Assembly: GCA_947652605.1 (NCBI GenBank)
Contig: OX393580.1
Span: forward strand, 20,914,159 to 20,978,158
DNA: 64,000 bases
Origin: Elmis aenea
Taxonomy: Eukaryota; Arthropoda; Insecta; Coleoptera; Elmidae
Direction: 5' to 3'
This document shows positions 1 to 10,300 of this stretch, one piece after another (the first letter of the stretch is position 1; each line of letters starts with the position of its first letter). The notes beneath the pieces were generated by a model that was not told the origin of the DNA, ran no database searches, and worked only from the letters and a program-made list of their open reading frames with translations. The position numbers were made by a program, and so were the translations under genes.

Positions 1-1115
1 CGTGATTCACACTCTGTATAATTCATTGATTTAAGCGAAGCAAACGTCAGAATGACATTATGATGCTTGTGCAGTTATCCCAGGAGCAATCTTTTGATAT
101 TGTTCAGTTTTTAACTACATATTAACTATAAGGTATAGAGTTAAGCTAAACTTAATGTAAAAATTTCCAAAATGTAGCAAACTTAAGATCAAAAGAATTA
201 TATACTATCTTGCAAAATTACCCTCATTTAAATTTGTACACAGGTTTAACTAGCACGAGGCACGACAATATGTACCTTCGTCAAAATGGATAGGTAAATT
301 GCTTTAAAACTATAAAAAGTGCAATAATTAAATAAAAACTTTTATGGATTTTAAACATTTGCAACGAACTACAAAAATTCGACGTACTAAATAAAAAACA
401 TTTTTTAAGATCTCTTGGTCATACTTGCTAAAAATATTTAAAGATGATTTTATATTTAAGTTAGTGCACAATCACAACGGTATTGGATTCAGCAGTGTCT
501 TGAGTAAAACTATTAACAAGGCCTTACAATTATCTCAGTATCTTACAAAAGAGCCATTCAGCCACGCTTCAGATTAAATAAAAATAGAAAATGGGTGCAG
601 TTCAATCGATTTAATATTAATATCTGCAGCATATTAATCATAGCAACTTTCATACTTTCAGCTCCATTTACTTTACCAAGTCACGGCTTTGATGTATATT
701 TAAATTAAATCAGATTATTTATGTGATAAATGTAACAATAAAACTGGAATATTGTAGAAATGCATACAGTAAGGTCGAAATTGCCATTAATTTCTCCTAA
801 GAAGACATGTTGTGTTAGTTATGTGTGTAATCTACAGGGCCAGCTTACAGCCTAGACATTGTTGATTATACAAGGAAATTACTTTTTTTTTTGCTCAATC
901 ATGAATGTTAAACAACATTATTATTAATTTTAGTATTTACACATATATATTAAGATCGTAACGATATCTGCAAATAACTTTGTTAAATATGTCTTTAAAT
1001 TCTTATTTGTAGGTTTTCTTGGTGCACTTCTAGTTAATATTTACAATTATCGATTTGTATGCGTAGTGCTTTTAAATACAAATTTATTAAAACTTATGTT
1101 AACGTATTATTTTAG

Positions 1116-2040
1116 TTGCTCATTTCATAAAACAAGATCGTGGTGAACAAAATTTTACAGACAAGATTAAAGAAAAGGTTGCTAGTTTGTGCGGCATCGC
1201 AGGCTTAGAAAAGATGTGCGATCAACTCCTCAACACAATCGTTCCAAATGTAACAGTGATGAAACACTGGGGTAAGTACGTGCAAAATTATGTGATAATA
1301 GCCTGCATTGAGGTTTTAAGCCAAGGGCACGTGGACGCACCAATGGAGATGATAGCTATAATTTTTGACGTACATGTTAATTATTTTTCTATTATTAGAC
1401 TAAAAACTACGTCGAAACTTTGAGTAACTGATAAATTACCGGAATTACGTTTGTTTACGGTGACTTGATTAATATTTGTTCAATTGTAACTTAATTGTAA
1501 CGAAGTAACACGACTTTAAATATTAATTAAACGTGAACAAAAAAAAAAAAATGGCGAGAAGCAATTATTATATAATGTTTTTAGCTTCTCAAGGTTTTCT
1601 CGAATAGAAATTTTTGTTTGTTTAGTATTAATTTTTTTTTAAATCACAATATTTTATCAGTGTTTATTTAGAACCGGTTGATTTGCGCTACTGATTACTT
1701 ATCATCGGTTCTAAGGGGATAGCTCTTACTGTATTAACAAATTTTGGTTGGTGTTGTGTTGGAAGTTGTTTTATTTTGTCGATTTAGTTTGCTGCTTATG
1801 ACCAAAATGACAATACATTATTAGTTCACCTTTTTTTGTTCCAAAACAGGTGTCGATGTGTGCACCAAAATGGATGTTATCTTTGGTGCGGATTGTAAGC
1901 TGGAAGAAGAAACAAAACCAGAAACTGCAACTACTCCTGACTCGTCCTCGAACTCGTCAGAAAAGAACTTTAATTTTTTTAACTTAATTTTGTTTTTGGT
2001 TTTGACCAAAATTATTACAGTTAAGTTCTTGCATTTTTGA
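1116..2040 (+). CDS. Saposin-like secreted protein, copy A, last two exons only
   Basis: Two coding exons, 1116-1271 and 1850-2040, identical to exons 3 and 4 of the complete copy at 7340-12111. The acceptor TTTTAG precedes 1116, the donor GTAAGT follows 1271, the acceptor AACAG precedes 1850, and TGA ends the frame at 2038-2040. The phase across the intron is consistent (G at the end of one exon, GT at the start of the next). They encode the third to sixth cysteines of the six-cysteine domain, a Ser/Thr-rich linker and a hydrophobic C-terminal tail. The first two exons should lie about 2.7 kb left of the window if the duplicated unit is whole there. This is a partial gene cut by the window edge, not a pseudogene: the reading frame is intact. 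Confidence 0.75.
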
Positions 2041-2216
2041 TGTACGTAATGATAGAAACGATATGTAACAAATATTTTGTACAATTGATCATCTAAACCG
2101 ATTATTACATTTCCTGTTTAAATGTTGTTATTTAAATGTTTGCAATCATTGTACATACACATAGTTTATGTTTAGTTGTTAGCCTTGAGTAGTAGGTTAA
2201 CAAATTGAAGCCGAAC

Positions 2217-2365
2217 GCACTGGGTTCAGTTCACACCGCTTTTGCAAGACGAATTTTGTGAAAGTCACAGCTTACTTTGAAAAATACGCACGTCGTATGC
2301 CAACGTCAATTTTGAGACATAAATCATTATTGCAAAACAAAACTGTAAACAACAACGAAAATATA
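2217..2365 (+). pseudogene. Relic of the saposin-like promoter and 5' UTR, body lost
   Basis: About 125 bases here (roughly 2241-2362) match the DNA directly upstream of the start codon of the complete saposin-like gene (7217-7339). Both share TTGCAAGACGAATTTTG, GAAAAATACGCACGTCGTATG, AACGTCAATTTTGA and a closing TGTAAACAACAACNAAAAT. In the complete gene the next bases are the ATG; here the match stops at that point and a TATACAGGG element begins. The divergence is far greater than between the 10-kb copies, so this is an older duplication whose coding part was replaced or deleted. It lies about 200 bp downstream of the copy A stop codon and recurs in the right copy at about 12288-12436. Confidence 0.7.
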
Positions 2366-3640
2366 TATACAGGGTTCTCGTTTTTCGCGGCTCACTATGG
2401 GGATCTCGTAAACGGTAAGAGTTACGACTTCGGTTAAATTGGGGCAAAGTTGTATATTCAGGTGCTTAATAATTTGACGCAAACAGAACTTATTTATCTT
2501 TTTTAGTTTTTGAGATATAGGGAAAAAAGTAAAAAAGTGGATTTTTGTTTTTTGCCCGTAACTTTTTCATTTGATGTCGAATTTCATTTCTGTAAAAACT
2601 TTTTCATGGCCACTTTTTGCAAGGAATCAGAATCCCCAATTATATTTTCCATGCGACGTTTCGTTTTTTTAAAACCATCATCAGGTCAATTTTTTCTTGT
2701 GGACGCTATTTCTGATTTTAACGCCAGTTTGTAGAGAATTTTATTCTGAATTCGAAAATGTATAACACTTGGCACTTTTTTGAAACCATTGTTGTTAAAA
2801 ATGGCTAAAACAAATATTTTATTTAAAAAAATGCAGCGTATGAGTGACTTGAATTTTAAAGTGTTTAAAGCCTTCTTTATGCAGTACTCTCCATACTTTA
2901 TCTTTGGAAATGTTTATTGTAGTACCAATTTGAGAAGTTGAAGCTCTAGGGTTATTTTGAACCTAATAATTTTAAACGTAATCGTTACTAATAGTTTTTT
3001 ATTGGTCTATTTTGTAAATGAATGTAACTCAACTTACTTCTTGTAACACATCATCCTTTATTTCATCACCAATTTAGAGTCTAAACGAATTAGCCGACAT
3101 TCACTTAGTTTATTATGAACAAGCCTTAAGTCAAGCATGACATTAGCCAACTAAGTTTAGTAAAAAAAAAATATTTGAGGTGTATAAACAGAGTTTGTCG
3201 ATGCATCTTTAGCACTAATTTTCTCGAAAACGGCTACGTTTACAGCAAAAAACAAAGAGGGACGAATTTTTTCCTCTTAAGTCGTACTTTCTTATGGACG
3301 AATGACATTGTCTATTTTATCCCAGAGAAAAAAATTCTGAAGATGGTAAGCGGATGACCTGCCTGTAAATCATACTTCCAATTACGTGTTTTCTTTCTAA
3401 TTATCCCACAAAGTCAATGGGAAACACCCAAACATTTCGGCCAAGTTTGATAGCTCTAGCTTAAACGGCTAGGACGTAATCGATTTTTTGAATTTTTTTT
3501 CTTGCAACTTTGGAGGTCTCTAACTTTGAAAGGAAGCATTTTCGGATAACAAAATATTTGACAAATGGTCATCATTTTCACTCAGGAATATGCACATACT
3601 TTTTTGCCGTGTATAATGGGGACACCCTGTATATACCAAC
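2366..3640. mobile_element. TACAGGGT-type non-autonomous element, about 1.27 kb
   Basis: The left end TATATACAGGGTTCTCG and the right end GGGGACACCCTGTATATA are inverted relatives of each other. The interior is AT-rich with short open frames of 60-98 codons that resemble no protein I know, so I leave them out as genes. The subterminal segment (a TATGGGGATCTCGTAAACGGTAAG type string) resembles a half-element at about 19067 in the helicase intron. A second copy lies at 12437-13711 as part of the 10-kb duplication. I assign it to no named superfamily. Confidence 0.55.
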
Positions 3641-4462
3641 AGCCTTTTATATGTGTATGTACAAAAAAAATTGCAGATATACGTTTGTTAATGACAGGAA
3701 GTAGGATTAATTTTTATATTCCAGGAATAGTATCACAACTTGTGAAAACCAATTTGCTATACATATTATATATATGTATATACCGGGTGTTAACCACCAG
3801 CCGTGAACATAGGGAATTAACATTGGTTTTAAGTTTTTTCGGATTCCTGCTCCCCAATTGAATTTATATTAAAATTAATGGTAACAATAGAAAGATAAAT
3901 TTATTACGCATCATTTGAGACCATTAATAAGCTTAAATGTTTAATATTGAGTTCATAATTAATATTTTAAAATTGGATTAATTTTACAAATATAAGTAGC
4001 CATGAGTGTCAATCTGACATTTGTCTTCATTAATTTTTGTTATTATATGTTAATTTTTAAATCAGCGAGTTATTTCTTTAACGATTTTGATTAAAATGAA
4101 AAAAAAAAACTATAATAGAGGAAGAGTTTTAATGGTGAAAATTAATAATAATTAAAAATAAGCGTCTAATTACTTCATGGTATTATACGACACACACAAT
4201 AAAGACTACAATAACTTCATTACAATTATCAGACACTTTATAATGTGAGCTATTATATTAATATTGATACTTTTTTTTAGTGCTAAATAAAAATAAAAAA
4301 GGAGTTTCATTATTTATTGACAGTTTCTAAGAACTTGGAATTCTATATAGTAGACAGTACAGTATACAAATTTCAAATTAAGTAATGACTAAAATTTGCT
4401 TCTTTATTTAAACAACAAACAATTTTTTATGGTTTTTAAGAATCTTATAAAAACTCAAAATA

Positions 4463-4943
4463 ATAAGGTGACCAACTTTTTAGCAATGAAAAAAGGAGGA
4501 CACAAATAAATTTTGATAGCTTTGATTCTTTGAATACCTTCGTGTATGAAATTTATGTATGTATTTAGTGACACATGCAATCATGACGTTGGCAATACTG
4601 AACGAAGAACGAAGTAACTAACGGTTGTTTCTGCGTTTCTGGTAGGTAGGTTAGGTTAGGTACTGGCACGGGGATTAAATTTTATCTTATTTTGGCACAC
4701 TGATCAAATCCTGTTTGCCATACCTGCACTATCATATGAAAAATGCGCATAATAAAGACATTTGTAACATGTAAATATGCTTACATGCCTATTAAATTAT
4801 TATTTAAATAAGTACTTTTCCACTGAACGAATACTTTTTGTCAATGTATCGAAAAGGAGGACATGTAGGAGGACACTTTTCGAGGAAGGACAGGATTCTC
4901 AAAAAGACTGTCCTCCCTAAAGGAGGACGGTTGGTCACCTTAT
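4463..4943. mobile_element. MITE with ATAAGGTGACCAAC inverted ends (left-unit copy)
   Basis: Starts ATAAGGTGACCAAC and ends with the inverted form GTTGGTCACCTTAT. The interior carries repeated AAAGGAGGACA/GAGGACA motifs near both ends. I see no coding capacity and could not define a clean target duplication. Second copy at 14534-15014. Confidence 0.65.
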
Positions 4944-4989
4944 GAATAAGCAATTCACATTTACTTTTAATAAACGTCCAAAATCCATA

Positions 4990-5600
4990 TGATTTTGTTC
5001 AGAAAATAATAAAAAATATTTTTATAGGTGTTTAAATTTTTTGAAAATGTCCACATGTATAGTACGGCAATTTTTTGGGTGAAATTTCAAAAGTTGTGCA
5101 ATTGTCTCTTAAGTTCATGAAAAAAATAAATGCAACTTAGAACTTAACTGATCTATTTTGTTCAAAAACTCTCTAAAAAATTGTTATAGCTGTTAAAATT
5201 TTTTAAAAATTCTCCAAGAGTATAGCCTGGCACGTTTTTAGGGGTAAAAACTTGTAGATAAATTAATAGCACAATTTATCTAAAACTTGTAGATAAATTG
5301 TGCTATCGTCTCCAAAAATTATAACAAAATGTTAAACACGCTCTTGGCAACGCTAATCTATCAATATTTCGTTCGAAAACTCTTTAAAAATATTTTTATA
5401 GTCTTTCGAAATTTTTGAAAATGGTCTGAAGGTATAGGTTGTTTTTTTCTTTGGGCAATTATTTAATAGTTGTGCATATGTCTCGAAAGTTTATAAAAAG
5501 GCTAAACATATTCTTAGTACTGCAAATCTATCTTTATTTTGTTGAGAAACTTTCTAGACATGTTTTTACAACCATTCAAAATGTTTGAAAATCATATTTA
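4990..5600. repeat. Degenerate ~165-bp tandem array (left-unit copy)
   Basis: Four diverged units share the phrase TTGTTCAGAAAA(A/C)T..TAAAAA..TTTTTATAG followed by TTTGAAAAT and a GTCTC..AAGTT segment. Phrase positions are about 4994, 5158, 5370 and 5539; the longer second interval holds a duplicated TAGATAAATT stretch. It looks like an eroded satellite fragment. Copy at 15061-15671. Confidence 0.6.
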
Positions 5601-5926
5601 TTTACTCCGAACTCGCCAGCATGGCCTGAGCACTCATATGGGCTCGACTGTTATTGCTTAAAACAGCGGAGCAGATCTCAATAGGTGGTGCTAGTATCTT
5701 TATTTCTAGCTGGTAACCATAGCCGATAACGTCATTCCCGTTCTTGTTAGCAAATGTACAGTAGCGCGGAAATTTAAATTTAAAATGATAATAGATACCC
5801 ATAGATACCGGGCGTCACCTGTCATTTATTATAAATAAAGTGAAAAGTAAAAATTTCATCTGCGTAATATAAAATATTTTTAAAAGTTAAGAAAATATTA
5901 AACTTGAAAACAAAATAATGTTGCAT

Positions 5927-6082
5927 TCATTATAAACTGCAGCAGTGCAGAAAAAAACATGCACAATTTCCCTGATCCCATCGCGAGAGCTTGCTCGGTA
6001 CAATAATTGGGTTGTGAATACTGCAAATCCTAAAATTACAGGAAAAGACCCAGCAATGGTTAACAGACATTTTAGGATTTGC
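5927..6082 (+). pseudogene. Possible THAP-like exon relic, frameshifted (left-unit copy)
   Basis: Plus-strand translation gives a segment around MHNFPDP in one frame. After a shift near 5985 it continues as RELARYNNWVVNTANPK and then NRHFRICKFG, followed by GTAAGTT, a good donor. The spacing of the FP motif, an aromatic/Trp position and a terminal HF recalls the zinc-binding THAP domain of P-element-like transposases, but the Cys expected before HF is missing and the frame is broken. The assignment is tentative; it may be a host exon fragment of another kind. An identical copy lies at 15998-16153. Confidence 0.3.
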
Positions 6083-6945
6083 AAATTCGGTAAGTTAGAA
6101 TAATGCCAAAATTAAACGAGTTTCATGATTTTCCGTCCAAAATTAAGAAAATAAAGGTATCAGCGTGTGCACAGGTCTTTAGTACGTGTTGGTGCCGCTT
6201 TAAATGTGATGAGCCGAGGTAAATTGTAAAGCCTAAATGGGATAAAGGAGGTGGAGTTTGAAGGATTACATACTTCAGAGCTTTGTGTTTTTTTTACATT
6301 TTTTTTGGTTATACATAATACATTTGATTTCTTTTTAATTTTAATTTTAATTGCTCATTGTCAACAATGATCTATTATTATATGTTTGAGGGTATATAAA
6401 TGCTTTTTTTATATTTGCTATATAATAAATACATAAATGTTGTTGCGTATTCGTTAATAAGTCAAATAGTTATAGTGTTTTTTTTTAATATAAAGTACTC
6501 AAAATACATTTTCATATTTAAAAAGCATTTATAATTTTCTTAATAATCCGTTGTAGATCATTATTATCTCATTTTAGCATAAAAATGTCAAAATAGTATG
6601 TAATGTGCGAGACTGATCATTTTGCTGTAAAAATAACAATTACCAATTTATAATAAATGTAAGACGACATTGTAAACCACACAAAATAAATGTTTATTAT
6701 ACTATGATTTTATCCATTTAAAATGATCAGTCAGCATAATGATGACTAATTAATTATATGCTACTTTTTTATGTTATTTGTTAACGATGTTATAGTGCTA
6801 TGTACTACAGTATTATGAATATATGTAAAACCATGAAAGAGGCATATTCCGTTAATATAAAACGTTGTAAATATAGATAATAAAATTATATTTATTTTAT
6901 ATTTGCCTTTTTTTTTTAAACTAACATTAATTTATTGCAATTTCA

Positions 6946-7062
6946 TTTAATGTAAATATTCTTATCAAGTAAATTTAAATAACTATTCATAGATAATGAA
7001 AAAGTTTTTCGTAATCTATGAATAGTTATTTAATTTTACTTGATAAGAATATTTACATTAAA
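6946..7062. repeat. AT-rich palindrome, ~50-bp arms (left-unit copy)
   Basis: The left arm (TTTAATGTAAATATTC and onward through CTATTCATAGAT) is mirrored as a near-perfect reverse complement ending ATTTACATTAAA, with a short loop of about 16 bases. It lies 140 bp from the duplication boundary at 7202. The corresponding copy is at 17018-17134. Confidence 0.85.
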
Positions 7063-7202
7063 ATTTAAATGGTGTATTTTTAATTACTTTCAAATTTCCC
7101 GCATTTAAATAAAATTCGGGAGCAGATCTCACCAGATGGCGTTCATAATGGTAACAAAATATTACGTAGAGTGGCAATTCTATATTTAGTATATGTTCTA
7201 TG

Positions 7203-7339
7203 CTCGCCAGTAGTTTATTTGCAAGACGAATTTTGTTAAAGACAGCCACAGCGCACTTTGAAAAATACGCACGTCGTATGCTAACGTCAATTTTGAAACA
7301 AATTATTATTCCAAAACAAAATTGTAAACAACAACCAAA
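7203..7339 (+). promoter_or_regulatory. Promoter/5' UTR region of saposin-like copy B
   Basis: 137 bp from the unit boundary to the ATG. It contains the conserved block also found as a relic at 2241-2362, including ATACGCACGTCGTATG with the partial palindrome ACGTCGT and two AACGTCA-type motifs. Conservation of this block in a much older copy suggests regulatory content, but no TATA box or initiator stands out. Confidence 0.4.
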
Positions 7340-10300
7340 ATGGGTTATTTGAACAGAAATAAAGTTCTAATGACTGTTAAAATTTTAATTGTGATTAATA
7401 GTTTATTATTAGTCGTAGGTAAGTACACCAACTCAAAGTAAAAATGAAAGCGCGAATTTTTTACTTTGATTTTATTTTAGATGCTAATCCTGTAATTCAA
7501 AGTTTTGAAGACCAGTGGAATTACAAAATAACCCCTGATAAAACTCCTATTTTGAGTAGTGAATCAGCTCGTGATAATGTAGTACAGGAGACGGCGTGCA
7601 AAGGTTGTTTAACAAGTAAGACCCCCAATTTATGTTTATAATAAAGTTTAAGTTTACTTTAACGGACTTTGTCAGAAATTGATAAAATTATAGACACTTA
7701 TAAAACTGGACGTCCTGAGCTCAAATATGTTAAAATTATTTGGCGCTCTCAATTACTTAGCGTAAAAATTCATTTTAAAAGTTCCGTTTGACACTTAGGT
7801 TAGGTTTTTTCATTCGAATTTTCTCATGTTAGGATAGCTAAAATATCTTTGTAAAGTGTACGAATTTGATTATAAGGTATAAATGAAACTATATTTGTAT
7901 CGATTTTGTGTTAAAATAAGCTAAAAATAACGTAAATCTTATAACATACCCAAGTTCACAACTGTCATTTTTTGCCGTCTTGAAATTGTATTTCCACCTT
8001 TCTTGACTTTTCTGAGATCGCAAGGTGGACTCATTTAGATCTATAAGGATCAGATCAGTTTCAGTTGGAACTAAAATTTAAATTTTAAGCGACTATTAAT
8101 TTATTATTTTAACCATTAAATTGTAATTTGGGAGTGGTAGTTAATAATGCCGGTTATTCGATTATCACGTTAACTAAAGTAAGATCTAACACATCAGTTT
8201 ATACAAAATAACCAACTGTGAACTTATATCTTAGCAATAAAATGAAAAATATTAGTTCCAATAAATAATTTTCAGCCAAACTGTGTGCAATTAAAAAAAA
8301 GCAGCAACTGCAACATGTTATTTGGTAATGGACAACATTATTGCATGGGCAGCGTGTTTACTTTCATCGGAGGGTCAGGTTAGAGGTCGGAAAAAGTATT
8401 TTTTTTGTAGCTGAATAATGGGAAACGCTAAAATAAGATGACGTGCAGCTGTGCGCAACACTATTCCATCTGCTTTCTGTTTACTGTCATCAGAGGGTCA
8501 GGTTAGAGGTCGGAAAGAGTTTTTTTTTTAAGCTGATTAATGGGGAACGCTAAAATAAGATTACGTGCAGCTGTGTGCAACACTATTCCATCTGCATTCT
8601 GTTTACTGTCATCAGAGGGTCAGGTTAGAGGTCGGAAAGAGTTTTTTTTAAAGCTGATTAATGGGGAACGCTAAAATAAGATTACGTGCAGCTGTGCGCA
8701 ACACTGTTTTTCAATTTTAACGTCTGGAACATACACACACACGCGTACACACAGTTGATTATTGGGTAAAAACTGAAGTGCTAGATGTTGCTTTAATGAA
8801 CGTGATAATCGAATCGATTTACAAGTTAATGGTTAAAATAATAAATCAATGGTCGCTTAAAATTAAAATTTTAGTTCCAACTGAAACTGATCTGATCCTT
8901 ATAGATCTAAATGAGTCCACATTACGATCTCAGAAAGGTCAAGAAAGGTGGAAATTGTAATTCAAGACTGCAAAAAATGACAGTTGTGAACTTGGGTTTG
9001 TTATAAGATTTACGTTATTTTTAGCTTATTTTAACACAAAATCGATACAAATATAGTTTCATTCATGCCTTATTATCATTATTCGTACACTTTACAAAGA
9101 TATTTTAGCTATCTTAACATGAGAAAATTCGAATGAAAAAACCTAACCTAACTGTCAAACGGAACTTTTAAAATGAATTTTTATGCTAAGTAATTGAGAG
9201 CGCCAAATAATTTTAACATATTTGAGCACAGGACGTCCAGTTTTATTAGTCTACTTAATTTTATCAATTTCTGACAAAGTCCGTTAAAGTAACTTGTTCC
9301 ATAAAGACAGTGTAGACAAATTGGTGTAAAATTTTAACGTAGCGTTATTTTTTGAACAATTCTAAATCAAAACTCTTATTACAACTCTCATTAGGTACAA
9401 CGTACAACTCTATTGACTGAAGGATAGTTAAGTATTAGGCTACAAAAAGTTGTTCAATATGCAATTTCTTACGACTTTATTAGTGCTAATATCTAGCGTC
9501 CACGTCTAAGAAAACTTTTACAAAATTGTTCCATGCAATTCCAAATCTAAACAGGTAAAATTAAATATGTGTATGTCCTTTTATTACAAATTTTAATGTG
9601 AATCTCGTTTAAATTGTCACAATTGTATTCACACCACGGTCTACTACACAGGTTGGGAAGCCTGTCAAAAAATCAGGAACTTTTCGACATAAATTTCCGC
9701 TAGATGACGATACGTCTAAGAACCATTCGCCATAAATATCCGTTAGATGGCAATAAGTCTAAGAACTTGAGCTAGCACTAGGTGGGATCTTATTTTGAAC
9801 AAAACTGACTTAAAAATTCGATAAAAACATTTGAATATACATCCCCTGATTGATTACATTCGAATTTTGCGAATGTTTTAAGCGAAAGCCTTTAAATATC
9901 GCTGACTATGTCAAAATATTGTACACGAACCGGTTCTTAGACGTATCGCCATCTAGCAATAATTTATGGCGAACGGTTCTTAGACATAACGCCATCTGTG
10001 GGATAATTTACGGAACTAGTTACCGGCCTCAGTCGTTTTTATATGGGAGTCTCCCAACATGTGTAGTAGACCGTGATTCACACTCTGTATAATTCATTGA
10101 TTTAAGCGAAGCAAACGTCAGAATGACATTATGATGCTTGTGCAGTTATCCCAGGAGCAATCTTTTGATATTGTTCAGTTTTTAACTACATATTAACTAT
10201 AAGGTATAGAGTTAAGCTAAACTTAATGTAAAAATTTCCAAAATGTAGCAAACTTAAGATCAAAAGAATTATATACTATCTTGCAAAATTACCCTCATTT

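Larger units (their letters stand above)
1..7202. repeat. Left copy (partial) of a 10,071-bp tandem duplication
   Basis: Base 1 recurs at 10072 and the match continues at a constant offset of 10,071 (10,072 after a one-base T insertion) up to 7202/17273, where the two copies diverge. I found four differences: C/T at 3739/13810, A/G at 4905/14976, a T-run of 8 versus 9 near 6288/16360, and one A missing near 17262. That is roughly 99.9% identity by eye, not by an alignment program. The copy continues left of the window: bases 1-4 are the last four bases of a MITE that is complete at 9635-10075. It contains the 3' exons of a saposin-like gene, a promoter relic, one large TACAGGGT-type element, a smaller MITE and a degenerate tandem array. 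Confidence 0.97.

Noticed and set aside
3565..3861. 98-codon plus-strand frame inside the TACAGGGT element (and its duplicate at 13636)
   Set aside because: Lies within a non-autonomous element, spans its right terminus, and has no family resemblance; the duplicate carries a nonsynonymous change.
5602..5802. 66-codon minus-strand frame, with GC-richer composition than its surroundings
   Set aside because: No splice context or recognisable motif; starts and ends in repeat-derived sequence. Possibly an exon relic but not supportable.
8355..8710. Possible CRISPR-like repeat/spacer structure
   Set aside because: Units are ~123 bp and directly adjacent without unique spacers, in a eukaryotic genome; it is a tandem repeat inside a foldback element.
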